Assembly: GCA_043783625.1 (NCBI GenBank)
Contig: JAYVZE010000207.1
Span: 1 to 64,000 of the forward strand
Source: JAFDVL01 sp043783625
GTDB taxonomy: Bacteria; Acidobacteriota; Blastocatellia; RBC074
DNA: 64,000 bases
Reading direction: 5' to 3'
Positions within the stretch are counted from its first letter, which is position 1. Each line of letters begins with the position of its first letter. The notes under the pieces were generated by a model. It was not told where the DNA came from. It saw nothing but the letters and a program-made list of their open reading frames with translations, and did not search any database. Below are positions 7,353 to 15,760 of this stretch, in pieces. The position numbers and the translations under genes are program-made.

Positions 7353-7877
7353 TCAATGGCCTGCCGTAGCGAAGGCGGCGCGATGCTTATTGCAAGCACC
7401 ATCCAGAGCGGCGTCCACTTTGGGTTCAACTTTGGTTTCGGGAACTCCGCCGACCGAAGCGAGTTCACTGATAATTAATTGTCGGGACTTTTCAAGCATG
7501 CGCTTTTCCCGGAAAGAAAGCGGTTTTTGCTGATTCAAATACGTCAAAGTTTTTAAGACTTCGGCAATTAAAAATAAATCACCACTGCGCATCCGATCCG
7601 AAAAATCCTTGAAGCGATTTTTCCAATCCATGTCCGGCATCAGTAAATCTTCGGCCAGAACCTTGAGCAATTCATTGCATTGCTTATTGGCAATGGGAGA
7701 GCGTAAGCCCACTTCCAGAGCATTACGGACAGGAACCATCACGGTGGAATTGGTTGAGGCCAACCGTAACAAATAGAACTCATTACTTTCACCATTGATC
7801 TGATGATGAGAAAGTTGTTCGATGACTGCGATGCCGTGATTGGGGTAAACCACTTTATCACCAATATTAAAATTCAC
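7353..7877 (-). CDS. carD: CarD/CdnL-family RNA polymerase-binding regulator
   Basis: A 174-residue protein with the CarD N-terminal Tudor-like RNA polymerase-interacting domain (FNIGDKVVYPNHGIAVIEQL, then YLLRLASTNSTVMVPV) and a helical C-terminal DNA-binding domain (residues about 65-140, with FSDRMRSGDLFLIAEVLKTL). CarD/CdnL proteins bind the beta subunit and stabilise open promoter complexes, mainly at rRNA and growth-linked promoters. The start is a GTG with GGAGGAG eight bases upstream. The C-terminal 25 residues are extra compared with the core fold and poorly conserved in appearance. A single-gene unit with a 150-bp upstream region. Confidence 0.9.
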   Translation of the reverse strand: MNFNIGDKVVYPNHGIAVIEQLSHHQINGESNEFYLLRLASTNSTVMVPVRNALEVGLRSPIANKQCNELLKVLAEDLLMPDMDWKNRFKDFSDRMRSGDLFLIAEVLKTLTYLNQQKPLSFREKRMLEKSRQLIISELASVGGVPETKVEPKVDAALDGACNKHRAAFATAGH

Positions 7878-8026
7878 TGTTTTTTCTCCTCCTTAAGCGA
7901 AGCGGGAAGGCCGGTGTGCTTATAATCTCATGCTTTGCTTTCTCTGAAATCTTATTCAAAAAATACTGCAATTAATTTAAAATAATAACATTACGCTCGT
8001 CACATCGCAAACTGTGCTTAACACGA

Positions 8027-9199
8027 CTAAGCAGTGAATTGATTGATTTTGCGGCTGACCCATTGCCTCGCCCATTCATCGGCCTGCAAGACGGTCTCAA
8101 GATCATTGACGGGTTGTGCGTCGTGAGCTTCACACGCGGCGCGAATCAATTCCGGGATTTGTCCGAATTTAATTTGTTCTTTGAGGAAAGCCGCGACTGC
8201 AATTTCATTGGCTGCATTCAACACCGCTGGCATTGTTCCACCCGTGCGCAAAGCATCGTACGCCAACGCAATGCAAGGGAAGCGGACAGGATCAGGATCG
8301 TGAAATTCCAGGTTGCCGGAAGTCGCAAGATTGAGCGGTGGAAGCTCTGCCGCCTGCCGTGCCGGATAAGTCAGCGCGTACTGAATCGCGTGCCGCATAT
8401 CGGTGACGCCGAGCTGTGCAATGACTGAGCCGTCAACAAATTCCACCATCGAATGCACGACGGATTGCGGATGCACAATGATGTCAATTTCATCCGCGCT
8501 GCGATTGAATAGCCAACGCGCTTCGATGACTTCCAAACCTTTGTTCATCATTGTTGCGGAATCAATGGTGATCTTGTCTCCCATGCGCCAGGTTGGATGT
8601 TGTAAGGCTTGTGCGGGCGTTGCCTTTTCAATGACTTCACGGCTGGCAGTGCGGAATGGTCCGCCGGAAGCCGTTAAGATTAAACGTTTGACTTCGGCAG
8701 CGTGTTCACCCCGTAAACATTGATGCAAAGCGTTATGCTCACTATCTACGGGCAATAATTCAGCCCCGGATTTTTCAGCGGCGCGGGTCATCAATTCCCC
8801 GGCAATCACGAGCGTTTCTTTGTTGGCAAGCGCGACGCGGCGTCCGGCTTCAAGGGCGCGATAAACGGGCAATAATCCAAGTGCGCCGACGACTGCACCG
8901 ATGACAATTTCTACGCCTTCGTATAAGGCGACTTCGCATAATCCTTCGACGCCTGTCGTGATTCGAGGCGTTTCTGAAAGATTAGTGCCGGACAGAATTT
9001 GTCGTAATTTTTCGGCGTGGGCTTCATCGGCGACGGCGACTAAACGCGGATGAAATTGCTGAATTTGTTCAGCCAGTAATTCGACATTGGTTCCGGCTCC
9101 AAGTGCCGCGACGGAGAATTGATCGCGCAAAGAATCTACGACACGCAACGTGTTACAGCCTATCGAACCAGTCGAACCAAGAATAGAAATTTGTTTCAT
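8027..9199 (-). CDS. dxr: 1-deoxy-D-xylulose 5-phosphate reductoisomerase
   Basis: A 390-residue protein of normal length for Dxr (IspC), which converts DXP to 2-C-methyl-D-erythritol 4-phosphate with NADPH in the non-mevalonate isoprenoid pathway. Visible motifs: the NADPH-binding GSTGSIG at the N-terminus, ALANKETLV, the metal-binding PVDSEHNAL, and the active-site loop TIDSATMMNKGLEVIEA. It is followed on the same strand by cdsA and uppS, with upstream order reversed (uppS-cdsA-dxr), the common isoprenoid/phospholipid gene cluster of bacteria. A palindromic repeat separates it from cdsA. Confidence 0.96.
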   Translation of the reverse strand: MKQISILGSTGSIGCNTLRVVDSLRDQFSVAALGAGTNVELLAEQIQQFHPRLVAVADEAHAEKLRQILSGTNLSETPRITTGVEGLCEVALYEGVEIVIGAVVGALGLLPVYRALEAGRRVALANKETLVIAGELMTRAAEKSGAELLPVDSEHNALHQCLRGEHAAEVKRLILTASGGPFRTASREVIEKATPAQALQHPTWRMGDKITIDSATMMNKGLEVIEARWLFNRSADEIDIIVHPQSVVHSMVEFVDGSVIAQLGVTDMRHAIQYALTYPARQAAELPPLNLATSGNLEFHDPDPVRFPCIALAYDALRTGGTMPAVLNAANEIAVAAFLKEQIKFGQIPELIRAACEAHDAQPVNDLETVLQADEWARQWVSRKINQFTA

Positions 9200-9208
9200 A
9201 TCAGTGCT

Positions 9209-9297
9209 GAGAAGAAAGTGCTGAGTGCTGAGTTATGAGTAGCTTCTCATGCAGTTACTCAGGACTTTCTTACTCAGCACTTAGCACTTTCCTTCTC
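9209..9297. repeat. Inverted repeat between cdsA and dxr
   Basis: Left arm 9209-9233 and right arm 9272-9297 pair over about 25 bp with one mismatch and one bulge. The arms contain AGTGCTGAGTGCTGAG, the same family as the perfect repeat at 10119-10194. It fills nearly the whole gap between the cdsA stop and the dxr start. Confidence 0.85.
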
Positions 9298-10102
9298 ATT
9301 TCAGAAACAGGACATAATAATAATAGAGTACCGGAGCATTGAATAAAATGCTATCCAGCCGATCAAGAATGCCACCGTGTCCGGGGATGATGTTCGCCGC
9401 GTCTTTGACATGCGATCCGCGTTTCAGCATGGATTCGCATAAATCCCCAATGATTCCCAGCGATCCCATAATTAGTGCCAGCGGAATTGCGGTCACTAAA
9501 TTTAGTTCAGGGAAAAAAGTGAAGTGGGCAATGACGACGGCGAGGACGTTGGCGGCTAATCCGCCGAGCGAACCTTCCACCGTTTTTCCGGGACTGATGC
9601 GCGGAGCCAGTTTGTTTTTTCCAAGCGTTCGTCCGGTGTAGTAGGCTCCCGTATCTCCGGCAAAAACAATCAGGAAAAATAACGAAATTAACTTTGCGGA
9701 AAGCTGAATTCCTTGCTCGTCAACCTGCCGCAGCCAGATTAAATATCCGCCCAAAATTGCAACATAAGCGACACCGAAAACTGCTCCGGCTGCTCCGGCT
9801 AATGCCTTTGTCAAATCCTGAACAGTGAAAAGTTGTGCCGTTAATTCGATGACGACGAGAGCGGCGAGAGCAGCTACGATGAGGTCAGGGCGATGAAAAT
9901 AAAAACTGGATAAAATGGCAAGAGCGGCAATAAAGACAGGGGCAGAGCTGGCTTTTAATCCGACCTGCTCGGCGATATTTTTGTATTCAAAAAGCCCAAG
10001 AATCGCCGCGACAAAAATTAATCCTGAAAAGTATATCGGCGAGCCGCGCCAGATAATGAGCAGTAAAATCGGAAGAAAAATAATTGCGGAAATAACTCGC
10101 AT
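9296..10102 (-). CDS. cdsA: Phosphatidate cytidylyltransferase
   Basis: A 268-residue integral membrane enzyme with about eight hydrophobic segments. CdsA makes CDP-diacylglycerol from phosphatidic acid and CTP at the inner membrane, the branch point of phospholipid synthesis. The C-terminal signature is complete: GSLGIIGDLCESMLKR, then KDAANIIPGHGGILDRLDS, with the acidic residues that bind metal. FAGDTGAYYTGR and SPGKTVEG are also typical. Lies between uppS and dxr; palindromic repeats flank it on both sides. Confidence 0.95.
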   Translation of the reverse strand: MRVISAIIFLPILLLIIWRGSPIYFSGLIFVAAILGLFEYKNIAEQVGLKASSAPVFIAALAILSSFYFHRPDLIVAALAALVVIELTAQLFTVQDLTKALAGAAGAVFGVAYVAILGGYLIWLRQVDEQGIQLSAKLISLFFLIVFAGDTGAYYTGRTLGKNKLAPRISPGKTVEGSLGGLAANVLAVVIAHFTFFPELNLVTAIPLALIMGSLGIIGDLCESMLKRGSHVKDAANIIPGHGGILDRLDSILFNAPVLYYYYVLFLK

Positions 10103-10118
10103 AGGAAAAAAAGTGATG

Positions 10119-10194
10119 AGTAAGAAAGTGCTGAGTGCTGAGCAACGAGTGCTGAGTTTTTAATTTAGGACTCAGCACTCAGCACTTTCTTACT
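10119..10194. repeat. Perfect 24-bp inverted repeat, uppS 3' end
   Basis: Arms 10119-10142 and 10171-10194 are exact reverse complements (AGTAAGAAAGTGCTGAGTGC...), with a 28-nt loop. The right arm lies inside uppS and encodes its last residues (KKVLSAES). Same family as 9209-9297. Confidence 0.92.
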
Positions 10195-10947
10195 GATTCC
10201 TCCGAATCTTCGATCTCGTTTTTGATAATCAATGATGGCTGCAAAAAAGTTCGGACGACGAAAATCCGGCCAGAAAACATCAGTGATATAAATCTCGGAA
10301 TACGCCAGTTGCCACAACAGAAAATTGCTGATCCGAAATTCTCCGCTGGTGCGAATCATCAAATCAGGATCGGGCAGATTATGTGTGTACAAATGTTTTG
10401 AGAGTTCGGCTTCATTAATTTCTTCAGGAGGAGTTCCGGTTTTGATTAGTGAACGAACCGCATCAACGATTTCAACGCGTCCGCCGTAATTCAACGCGAC
10501 ATTGAGAACCATTCCGGTATTTCCGGCAGTTTGCTGAATTGCGCTGGCTAATTCAACCTGTACAGATTCATCCAGATCGTGCGTTCGTCCAATCGTTTGA
10601 AAACGAATATTGTTGCGATCCAGATTATCAATTTCTTTGCGCAGATATTCTTTCAAAAAGGTCATCAACGCTTCGATTTCGTAAGCAGGGCGCTTCCAGT
10701 TTTCAACGGAAAAAGCATACAAGGTCAGTGCTTCGATGCCGAGTCGTGCGGCAGTGTCTACGCTGTCGCGGACGGCTTCGACGCCGGCACGATGTCCGGC
10801 GATGCGCGGAAGAAATCGCTTTTTTGCCCAGCGTCCATTGCCGTCCATAATTATTGCCACGTGACGTGGGAGGCGCGACAGGTCAATCTGCGCCAGCAGG
10901 TTTGCTTCTTCTGATCCGGCTTTGATGATATTGGCAAAATTAGACAT
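10165..10947 (-). CDS. uppS: Isoprenyl (undecaprenyl) diphosphate synthase
   Basis: A 260-residue cis-prenyltransferase that builds the undecaprenyl diphosphate carrier for cell-wall synthesis. Motifs: HVAIIMDGNGRWA with the catalytic Asp, the GHRAG turn, LTLYAFSVENWKRP, LNVALNYGGR and the diphosphate-binding LMIRTSGEFRISNFLLWQ, with YSEIYITDVFWPDF. The start at 10947 (MSNFAN) fits the family; an upstream in-frame start would add a low-complexity leader. Its last residues are encoded by a palindromic repeat, suggesting that repeat insertion replaced the native C-terminus. Confidence 0.95.
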   Translation of the reverse strand: MSNFANIIKAGSEEANLLAQIDLSRLPRHVAIIMDGNGRWAKKRFLPRIAGHRAGVEAVRDSVDTAARLGIEALTLYAFSVENWKRPAYEIEALMTFLKEYLRKEIDNLDRNNIRFQTIGRTHDLDESVQVELASAIQQTAGNTGMVLNVALNYGGRVEIVDAVRSLIKTGTPPEEINEAELSKHLYTHNLPDPDLMIRTSGEFRISNFLLWQLAYSEIYITDVFWPDFRRPNFFAAIIDYQKRDRRFGGISKKVLSAES

Positions 10948-11016
10948 TGAACTCAGTTGGTGAAGCTTGAAATTGAAACAAATAAATGACGTGGAGTCTG
11001 AGAACCTAACTGATTT

Positions 11017-11119
11017 TTTCGCCACGAATTAACACGAATTTTCACGAAAAGTTACCAAGTCAAAAGTCAGATTCTTGCCATTCTTCATTCGTGAAAATTC
11101 GTGTTAATTCGTGGCGAAA
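11017..11119. repeat. Perfect 32-bp inverted repeat between truA and uppS
   Basis: Arms 11017-11048 and 11088-11119 are exact reverse complements, built of the short units CACGAATTAACACGAATT. The loop is 39 nt. It fills the gap between the truA stop and uppS. Similar CACGAAT-type palindromes are known from several bacterial phyla (recollection, not searched). Confidence 0.93.
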
Positions 11120-11150
11120 TCCTACCGATCTTATCCAGTTCAAAATCATA

Positions 11151-11879
11151 CTAATATTCGACCGACATCAGCGTCAACCCTTTCGCCGGAGCGGTTCCAC
11201 GAATCAGGCTTCGTTGCTGGCTCTCAATCAACTGTTTCATACTGAGCTGGATTCTGCCGCGATTGATTTCAAGCAACGCCGCAACCATCGTTCGCACCTG
11301 ATAACGCAGGAATCCCTTTCCCTTAAAAAATAATTGTATGAGTGCGCCGTCAAATTTTATTTCGAGACTCGTGATGGTTCTGACGTGAGTTTTGGTCATA
11401 CACGAACTCACCGTAAACGCTGAAAAATCGTGCGTTCCGATCAAGTCCTGCGCTTCGTGTTGGAGCTGTTCAGGATTGATTGAATACGGATAATGCCAGG
11501 TCATCGGTTCAAGTAATGGATGCCAGACTTCGGAGTTGTAAATCTGGTAACGATAGGTTTTAGAATGCGCGGAAAATCGGGCATGAAATTCTTCGTCTAC
11601 GGGAATTGCTTCCGTGACACGAATGTCGAACGGCAAATTTCCATTCAAAGCATTGCGAAGTTTGCCTGGCTCCCAGGATTTGGATAAATGGCAGGAAATA
11701 ACCTGACCTTCAGCGTGAACTCCGGCATCGGTTCGTCCGGCGGCGTGAATGACTACCGGAGAACCTTCAATTTTGCTGGCGGCTTGCGTTAAAGCGAACT
11801 GAATCGTCGGCTTCTCGCGCTGCATCTGCCATCCTTCATAATTTTTGCCATCGTAGGCAAGGGTGATTTTATAATTCAT
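11151..11879 (-). CDS. truA: tRNA pseudouridine(38-40) synthase
   Basis: A 242-residue TruA, which makes pseudouridine at positions 38-40 of the tRNA anticodon arm. The catalytic Asp lies in AAGRTDAGVHAEGQV. Other marks are the N-terminal ITLAYDGKNYEGWQMQ, the HARFSAHSKTYRYQI region, and the C-terminal FKGKGFLRYQVRTMV. Length is normal. It starts back-to-back with the pilus operon; the intervening 294 bp must hold divergent promoters. Confidence 0.95.
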   Translation of the reverse strand: MNYKITLAYDGKNYEGWQMQREKPTIQFALTQAASKIEGSPVVIHAAGRTDAGVHAEGQVISCHLSKSWEPGKLRNALNGNLPFDIRVTEAIPVDEEFHARFSAHSKTYRYQIYNSEVWHPLLEPMTWHYPYSINPEQLQHEAQDLIGTHDFSAFTVSSCMTKTHVRTITSLEIKFDGALIQLFFKGKGFLRYQVRTMVAALLEINRGRIQLSMKQLIESQQRSLIRGTAPAKGLTLMSVEY

Positions 11880-12173
11880 ACGACAGGCAAGAATAGCCTA
11901 CAATTTTGGAGCGGTACAGCCGTTGGAGGCTTCAATCTCAGCCATAAAAACATGATATTCGTGGAACCTTTTTTATGATATAACGTGTCTACAATGTGTG
12001 TGGTTTGTGTGAGGTGGTCGGGACTCTCTAAACCGAGGAAGGCCGCCTCCTTTTTTTGCCACTCGCTTTTTTGGGGAAAGGGAACCGATGATATGCTATC
12101 TTCCCCACGCTTATCGCCCCTGAATTTCATACTTTTGTTCTGTTTTTTCCATCAACCCGAAGTTCGAGCCATT

Positions 12174-12803
12174 ATGAAACCACTGCTTAATTTAGCCAGC
12201 GAACCGTTCCGCAATCGGCGGCTGTTCTGGTTACTCATCACCGGATTAATTTTCGCGACGGCACTTTTTGGATTGAATACACTCAGTCAGAAATCGCAGC
12301 TTCAGATGCAAGCGAATTTGCTAGAGCCGCAAGTTAAGAAACTTGAGGAAAAAGTGAAGACTGAGGGCATCCCCGATTTTGACGGATCAACGTTAAGCTC
12401 GACGCAAAATATCGCGCTCATTGCGGCTGACGATTTGATTGTCCGCAAAAGTTTTTCCTGGTCGCAATTGCTGAATGATTTGGAACGGCACATTCCGCAC
12501 AGCGTTCGCGTGACGCGCATTGCGGTAGATAAAGTCGGGAAAAAAGGTGGCAATAAAAATTCAGATTTATCTGACCGACCTGTTTTGCTTTCATTTGAAG
12601 TGGTCGGAAAACAAGCAACTGACGTGACGCAAATGATTGCGGATTTAAATAATTCTGCCCGCTTCACAGCGTCTCCGGTTTCGCAAAAAGCTATCGAAGA
12701 AACGAACGAAGTTATGTTCCAACTGGAAGTCGAATATCGCGCTTCAAGTTTATCCAGTGCCAGCGCACCCGCGACACAGGTTGCCGATGGAGGTAAGCAG
12801 TAA
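12174..12803 (+). CDS. pilN: PilN-like type IV pilus inner-membrane assembly protein
   Basis: A 209-residue bitopic membrane protein: the N-terminal motif LLNLASEPFRNRR is typical of acidobacterial PilN/GspL-type proteins, followed by one membrane helix (about 20-40) and a periplasmic domain with coiled coil and ferredoxin-like fold (SWSQLLNDLERHIPHSVRVTRI). PilN forms the alignment subcomplex with PilM, PilO and PilP. The ATG at 12174 is chosen from the conserved N-terminus; the frame is open further upstream. The stop shares one base with the next start (TAATG). No pilM lies upstream. Confidence 0.8.
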   Translation: MKPLLNLASEPFRNRRLFWLLITGLIFATALFGLNTLSQKSQLQMQANLLEPQVKKLEEKVKTEGIPDFDGSTLSSTQNIALIAADDLIVRKSFSWSQLLNDLERHIPHSVRVTRIAVDKVGKKGGNKNSDLSDRPVLLSFEVVGKQATDVTQMIADLNNSARFTASPVSQKAIEETNEVMFQLEVEYRASSLSSASAPATQVADGGKQ

Positions 12804-13624
12804 TGAAAACTCCTGATTTTTCAAATCTTAGTAATACTTTTAAAGGGCTTCGGCTCAGCCTTCTCGAAATCGTTGCGTTAGTCTCGACGCTGGTTTTTGC
12901 GGCTATTGTCCTCGCGATTTATTTCAATAGCATTCAGCCGATCAAAAATAAAATCACTGAACTGGAAACGCGGAAGAAGCAATTAACGACGCAGGCGACG
13001 ACCAAAAAAGAACAGGATGAGGCAGTCACGAATCAGCGTGTCAACGCGCAGAAAATTCTCGACAGTCTGGAAAGTTTTGAAGCACGGTTGCGCCATCGCA
13101 AGCAGGGAATTCCCGATGTCATCAACGAAGTGAATCAGTTGGCGCGTGCTTATCACGTGCGTGCTGGAGACATCAGATTTCAGACAGCTTCGGCGGATCA
13201 ATTGGCGGTGAGTGGTCAGGCAGGTGCCGTCCCTACGCCGACTCCGGCCATTACGCGACGCGATAAATTGCCGAATGTTTATGAAGGGCTGGGTATTGAT
13301 ACCACAGTAGAAGGCGATTATCACGATTTGCGACGTTTCATTTCAGCTCTCGAACGCAGCCGTAATTTTGTGATCGTGAATGCGATTTCGCTGCAAAGTA
13401 TTGACGAAAAAAATAAGCAAAGAGCCTCTCTTGAAGGAGCTGAAAATATTCCCGGTCAACCACCAATGGCGCGTGCTGGCGTACCGAATAACGCGGTTCC
13501 GGCTCCAGCTTCATTTCCGACCAAAGTAACAGTGTCGTTGAAAATTGAAATGGAAACCCATTTTGCCCGCGAAGGTGCAGTTGATACGACATTGGCAAAA
13601 CCAATTCCGGCAGTGAGTAAATAA
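12803..13624 (+). CDS. pilO: PilO-like type IV pilus assembly protein
   Basis: A 273-residue protein with one membrane helix (about 20-42), a coiled coil (45-90) and a periplasmic domain with the PilO/GspM hallmark VEGDYHDLRRFISALERS followed by FVIVNAISL. It pairs with PilN in the inner-membrane alignment complex. It carries a proline- and alanine-rich insert (about 215-240) and a short tail absent from classical PilO. Translationally coupled to pilN. Confidence 0.8.
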   Translation: MKTPDFSNLSNTFKGLRLSLLEIVALVSTLVFAAIVLAIYFNSIQPIKNKITELETRKKQLTTQATTKKEQDEAVTNQRVNAQKILDSLESFEARLRHRKQGIPDVINEVNQLARAYHVRAGDIRFQTASADQLAVSGQAGAVPTPTPAITRRDKLPNVYEGLGIDTTVEGDYHDLRRFISALERSRNFVIVNAISLQSIDEKNKQRASLEGAENIPGQPPMARAGVPNNAVPAPASFPTKVTVSLKIEMETHFAREGAVDTTLAKPIPAVSK

Positions 13625-13626
13625 AA

Positions 13627-13652
13627 GGTACGAGAGGCGTCTCGCCTGTCGC
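13627..13652. repeat. Single arm of the 58481-type repeat
   Basis: A GGTACGA..AGGCGTC.CGCCTGTCGC segment that matches the left arm of the inverted repeat at 58481-58536, here without a matching right arm. It sits between pilO and the next pilus gene. Confidence 0.6.
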
Positions 13653-13662
13653 ATAAGCGTGT

Positions 13663-14514
13663 ATGACTTTGAATAAAGACCAAAAAAAACAAGCGGCTGC
13701 CGTAGTGCTGGCGTGTCTGGCGGCGACCTTGATTGTGTATAGCTTTTTCTTTTCCAGCAGCGCACCACCGCCAACGAAAAGAACTGCTGCTAAAAAAACG
13801 ATTCCCGGAATTAATGCTCCAATTATAAGCACAGGTTCGGAGGATGCTACGGAGCAGCGGGCAGCAATTTTGATGGTGAGTCAGCCGTTGGATATGGATG
13901 GACTCGGCGGAAGTGCTTCTCCGGTCATGGGACGCAACATTTTTATTTATCCGCCACCACCGCCACCGAAGCCACCTGAAACACCCAAGCCGCCGATTCC
14001 CCAGACTCCAGTACCGCCGCCACCGATTACGTTAGGCGGAGCGAATCCGAACAGTGTCACGGCGCGTACCAAAGGTTTTGAGATGACGATTTACGGCGCG
14101 AAATTTCCGGCAGACGCGCAGGTGATTATTAATGGCAGCCCGTTCCAGACGACTTTTTTGAATGATACGCAACTGAAAATTAATGTGCCGCAGACCGCAA
14201 TATCGAATCCCGGCAGCCTTCGCCTGGAAGTGAAAAGTGCGAGTGATCCGGTGAAAATGTATTCCAATCCGCTGAATTTTACGGTGAATCCGGCTCCGAT
14301 TCCTGAATATGTTTACACCGGGATTGTCGTGAAAAATGGCGTCAGCACCGCCGTCATCCGCGACAAGAACGAAACGGAATTGCAGAACGTCCGCAAAGGA
14401 CAAAAGATCGGGCCGTGGCAAATTTTGAATATCAATCCGAACACGATTGAGATTTTGGATACACGCATTGGTGTGAGCCATAGCATTCAATTTACCGGCG
14501 ATGGCGGCGGTTAG
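13663..14514 (+). CDS. PilP/GspC-like pilus protein with internal TIG-like domain
   Basis: A 283-residue protein with one N-terminal membrane helix (about 12-32), a proline-rich linker (about 104-124, runs of PPPPPPKPP), an IPT/TIG-like immunoglobulin domain (about 125-215: FEMTIYGAKFPADAQVIING) and a C-terminal PilP/GspC homology region (EYVYTGIVVKNGVSTAVIRD, GQKIGPWQILNINPNTIEI). PilP/GspC proteins link the inner-membrane complex to the secretin. The inserted TIG domain is not part of classical PilP and may provide extra reach or surface binding. Third gene of the pilN operon. Confidence 0.72.
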   Translation: MTLNKDQKKQAAAVVLACLAATLIVYSFFFSSSAPPPTKRTAAKKTIPGINAPIISTGSEDATEQRAAILMVSQPLDMDGLGGSASPVMGRNIFIYPPPPPPKPPETPKPPIPQTPVPPPPITLGGANPNSVTARTKGFEMTIYGAKFPADAQVIINGSPFQTTFLNDTQLKINVPQTAISNPGSLRLEVKSASDPVKMYSNPLNFTVNPAPIPEYVYTGIVVKNGVSTAVIRDKNETELQNVRKGQKIGPWQILNINPNTIEILDTRIGVSHSIQFTGDGGG

Positions 14515-14528
14515 AAATTGTAAAAATT

Positions 14529-14618
14529 CCCCTCCTGTCTTAGGAGGGGTGCCTGAAAGGCGGGGTGGTAAAATTTCCAAATCCTGACCACCCCTAGCCC
14601 CTCCTAGGACAGGAGGGG
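14529..14618. repeat. Inverted repeat in the pilus operon
   Basis: Arms 14529-14549 and 14598-14618 pair over 21 bp with one mismatch; each arm is itself a CCCCTCCT...AGGAGGGG palindrome. Inner GGGGTGGT and ACCACCCC also pair. Lies between the PilP-like gene and the pseudopilin gene, so it could weaken transcription of the latter. Confidence 0.85.
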
Positions 14619-14653
14619 AGCTGTGAATTCTCAACAACGAAGATCGGCGAAAA

Positions 14654-15595
14654 ATGAAACAAAAAAAACAATCCAAAGAATCAGGCTATGCGTTACTGGC
14701 ATTGCTGGCAGCGATGACGATCATCACTATCGGCGTCGTTTCGCAGCTCTCGAAGCCGACCGCACGGTTTCAATCGCAACGTGAAAATGAAGAAGAAATG
14801 CTATATCGGGCGGAATCGGTGACGAAGGCGATTCAGCGGTATGCCGAGCTTAAAGGTGGATTTTCGCCGCAGAATTGCCCGATGAAATTAGAAGAATTGT
14901 TGCAGGAATATCAGGACTCTACTTCGCAGGGTGGAATTCAAAGGGTTCATCTGATTCGTAAGTCCGCGATGACGGATCCGATCACCAATCAGGACTGGCA
15001 GCCAGTACGCTTAGGCGATCCTAAAATTGCGGAGTTTTATCGCACGTATGATCGTTATGTGAAAGCCCAACAAGTCGCCGCCGCACTTTCAGGCAACTCA
15101 GGCCCGGGCGCTGCGATGGAAATGCAACGGCTTCTGCAATCTGCGGAATTCCTGCGACAGGCGGCAATTTATTCGGGCGTAGACATCAACAAAACATCAG
15201 ACGATGAAACAGCCAAAGATGATACTGCCAGTGCTGCGAATGGGACGACGCAATCTCCAACTCCGGTTCGTCCGCAGTCGTCTACAATTTCGGTTCCGGC
15301 GTTTAAGTTGAGTGACGATCTTGATGGCAGGCCGATTGTCGGAGTCATCAGCAAATCAAAATTGTCTATGGTCAAAAATTACTATGAAGTTGCGAGCCTC
15401 GACAAAGCCTTATTTATTCCGGGCATTGTGAATCCAACCAATCCGCAGCAAGGCGGGATTGGGCCGGGAAGTGCGCCGACGACTGGAACTGCAGATTCAG
15501 GTGAACCGGGTGGATGCACTTGTTCAGTAAATAATGTGAAGTATGCTTGTAACGATCCAAGATGTGCGAGAGGGGTTTCGGGGCAGCGAAAATGA
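14654..15595 (+). CDS. Pseudopilin-like protein with N-terminal pilin helix
   Basis: A 313-residue protein with a prepilin-like start: basic leader, then SG-YALLALLAAMTIITIG, resembling a prepilin peptidase site followed by the hydrophobic helix. The conserved Glu at position 5 of the mature helix is replaced by a hydrophobic residue. The downstream region (ENEEEMLYRAESVTKAIQRY, then a QDWQPV motif) matches a family encoded with acidobacterial pilus or type II secretion genes. The C-terminus has a Ser/Thr/Pro-rich linker and six cysteine-containing positions (GGCTCSVNN, YACNDPRC). Last gene of the operon. Confidence 0.65.
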   Translation: MKQKKQSKESGYALLALLAAMTIITIGVVSQLSKPTARFQSQRENEEEMLYRAESVTKAIQRYAELKGGFSPQNCPMKLEELLQEYQDSTSQGGIQRVHLIRKSAMTDPITNQDWQPVRLGDPKIAEFYRTYDRYVKAQQVAAALSGNSGPGAAMEMQRLLQSAEFLRQAAIYSGVDINKTSDDETAKDDTASAANGTTQSPTPVRPQSSTISVPAFKLSDDLDGRPIVGVISKSKLSMVKNYYEVASLDKALFIPGIVNPTNPQQGGIGPGSAPTTGTADSGEPGGCTCSVNNVKYACNDPRCARGVSGQRK

Positions 15596-15631
15596 TTCGA
15601 GTGAGTTGGATGATGAGAAAAGAATTTTAAT

Positions 15632-15759
15632 GTAGCGTAAACTTTCCAGTTCGCGCTCTTCGTTCACAATTACTTTACGGAATACCCTTTTACAGTGCGA
15701 CTTGGTTTGTAGCATTTACTTCACTTCTCAGGCAACGCAAATTGGAAAGTTTCCGCTAC
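15632..15759. repeat. Imperfect inverted repeat between convergent genes
   Basis: Arms 15632-15655 and 15736-15759 (GTAGCG.AAACTTTCCA.TT.GCG) pair with three mismatches around an 80-nt spacer. The same sequence family appears at 19524-19588 and 20366-20460. It fills the gap between the pseudopilin stop and the YdcF-family stop. Confidence 0.75.
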
Positions 15760-15760
15760 T

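Noticed and set aside
7243..7533. Plus-strand frame of 96 codons
   Set aside because: Its second half lies antisense to carD and the sequence resembles no protein family.
9209..10194. Intergenic palindromes as plain intrinsic terminators
   Set aside because: They lie between genes of one apparent operon, lack T-runs after the stem, and recur as families, so a simple terminator role is not enough.
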